Positions 63,118 through 64,000 of a stretch of 64,000 nt of DNA are shown piece after piece. Position 1 is the first letter of the stretch, and every line of letters begins with the position of its first letter. Under the pieces are notes generated by a model. That model worked only from the letters and a program-made list of their open reading frames with translations, had not been told where the DNA came from and searched no databases. Location of the stretch: contig NZ_JALOAN010000004.1 of the NCBI RefSeq assembly GCF_023228785.1, positions 1 to 64,000 on the forward strand. Direction: 5' to 3'. This DNA is from Sulfurimonas sp. GTDB taxonomy: Bacteria > Campylobacterota > Campylobacteria > Campylobacterales > Sulfurimonadaceae. The position numbers and the translations under genes are program-made.

Positions 63118-64000
63118 GTGACTCTAGTTTTTCGTAAAGTTCTTTTGCCATTATCTTGTAGTTTCTTTTATGATGAAGCAGTTTTTCTTGTCCAGCGTGT
63201 CCCATTTTTGCAATATCTTCTTGACTCATATCTATGATGGAGCTTAACTTCTTAGCTATTTCATCACTTTTAAACTCACAAAAAAGAGCATCTTCATCAC
63301 TAAAGAGAGTGCGATTTTTAGGGTTGTCAGTTAGAAGTGTAGGAATCGCACAAGTGTAGTAGTCCATAGTTTTAGCTGGGATGGAAGTTGAGTAGATTTG
63401 GATGTTTGGTAGTAGAGCAATTCCCACATCACAAGCATCTATATGCTCTCTGAGTTCATCTAGCGTATCAGCTTTTAGGATAGTTATCTTATCGCTAATA
63501 CTAGGATATTTTGCTATTACAGCTCTTGCAAATTCTGAGTCAAGCGTAGAAATATTTAGATGCCATTTTGCTCCATTTAGCTTAGAAAAAGCTACTAAAA
63601 CTTTTTCAAAATCTCTTAGTGCATCAAGAGTTCCAACATAGATAAAGTGTCTCTCTTCTCCATCTGATTCTTTGTGTGGTTTAATCTTCGCTGGATCTAG
63701 TCCTGCAGGAAGCGGAAAGCTTAAAACACCACTATCTGCATAAAAAGTATCTTCCATATCTTTAGAAGTGGGCATAAAAATATCACATTGAGCTAAGAGA
63801 TTTTTCTTACTTTGAGCTGTAAAATAGTTTTTTACGCTGTCTATAAAAGTGGCACTATTTTTTGCTTTTTGTGCCTCATAATACTCCTCTTTTTTAGGAA
63901 AAGAGAGTCTGTACCCAACTTTATATCCATACTTTTGTCTATTTGCTAAGACATCTTTTAGTATATCTGGCTTATTACGAACAAAAACATAGTCATATGA
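63113..64000 (-). CDS. GT4-like glycosyltransferase (5' end cut by window)
   Basis: The frame is open from the right edge (first codons SYDYVFVRNKPDILK) to the stop at 63113, giving at least 295 residues. The ATG at 63775 is internal. The C-terminal part has the GT-B layout: FIYVGTLDALRDFEKVLVAF, a DACDVGIALLP block, then SIPAKTMDYYTCAIPTLLTD, the nucleotide-sugar-binding region of GT4 enzymes. Donor and acceptor are unknown. It lies at the right end of the window, and I cannot tell whether it belongs to a larger polysaccharide locus. Confidence 0.78.
   Translation of the reverse strand, partial: SYDYVFVRNKPDILKDVLANRQKYGYKVGYRLSFPKKEEYYEAQKAKNSATFIDSVKNYFTAQSKKNLLAQCDIFMPTSKDMEDTFYADSGVLSFPLPAGLDPAKIKPHKESDGEERHFIYVGTLDALRDFEKVLVAFSKLNGAKWHLNISTLDSEFARAVIAKYPSISDKITILKADTLDELREHIDACDVGIALLPNIQIYSTSIPAKTMDYYTCAIPTLLTDNPKNRTLFSDEDALFCEFKSDEIAKKLSSIIDMSQEDIAKMGHAGQEKLLHHKRNYKIMAKELYEKLESL

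Overview
The window looks like a chromosomal segment of a free-living, chemolithotrophic-type member of the Campylobacterota, closest in character to Sulfurimonas. The grounds are low GC content, AT-rich intergenic DNA, the gene order M23 peptidase / lpxC / tsaB-like / thrB / ylxR / infB / rbfA / rimP that I recall from Campylobacter and Helicobacter, a futalosine-pathway type deaminase, OprD-like porins, and frequent TTG starts. This assignment rests on family recognition; no search was run. I see no prophage, transposase, CRISPR array or rRNA. The only RNA gene is one tRNA-Ser(GCU).

Layout. 1-4192 (minus strand): surface polysaccharide genes, rfbA-rfbC-rfbD-rfbB making dTDP-L-rhamnose, then a family 2 glycosyltransferase cut by the window edge. 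4429-9677 (plus): an MsbA-type lipid exporter, hemN, a GlpC-like iron-sulfur protein and lgt. 9674-14442: a DUF2062 protein, a membrane GGDEF/EAL protein with a haem-type CxxCH sensor, a DEAD-box helicase and a membrane sensor-like protein. 14684-22855: a porin followed by an acetate module (DUF485 protein, ActP permease, a cNMP/CBS/DUF294 regulator, a DnaQ-like exonuclease, acetyl-CoA synthetase). 22999-26457: a chemoreceptor, pyrF and a LapG-like protease. 26559-34686: tRNA-Ser, then the alpha-2-macroglobulin / PbpC pair. 34683-42696: small membrane and acetyltransferase genes, tyrA, cysQ-like, bamA, ppx/gppA and a ferredoxin. 42798-49019: a two-component system, folB, plsY, nadA-nadC and flhB. 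49033-60826: a long plus-strand housekeeping run (M23 peptidase, lpxC, tsaB-like, thrB, ylxR, infB, rbfA, rimP, ribD, ubiE, xseA, FmdE-like). 60965-64000 (minus): sppA, an aminofutalosine-deaminase-like gene and a second truncated glycosyltransferase.

Most genes are ordinary core genes of the phylum. The unexplained material is short and structural. (a) A palindrome-ended element of about 127 bp containing 21-bp tandem repeats sits in frame inside rfbD and adds about 43 residues. (b) Stem-loops with unrelated but perfectly paired stems and the same 8-nt loop AACAAGTC occur at three intergenic loci (actP/DUF294, nadC/flhB, and twice before lpxC). (c) Chains of six and four consecutive hairpins lie on either side of the acetate permease operon. 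(d) A 59-codon ORF made of two near-identical 23-residue units lies directly before lpxC. (e) A degenerate second copy of the flhB start lies upstream of flhB and contains two terminator-like hairpins. (f) Four of six convergent gene pairs overlap by exactly 4 bp at their stop codons.

Functionally the window covers envelope building (rhamnose, lipid A, lipoprotein processing, outer-membrane assembly, peptidoglycan), acetate assimilation, cofactor synthesis (haem, NAD, riboflavin, folate, menaquinone), signalling and translation initiation.
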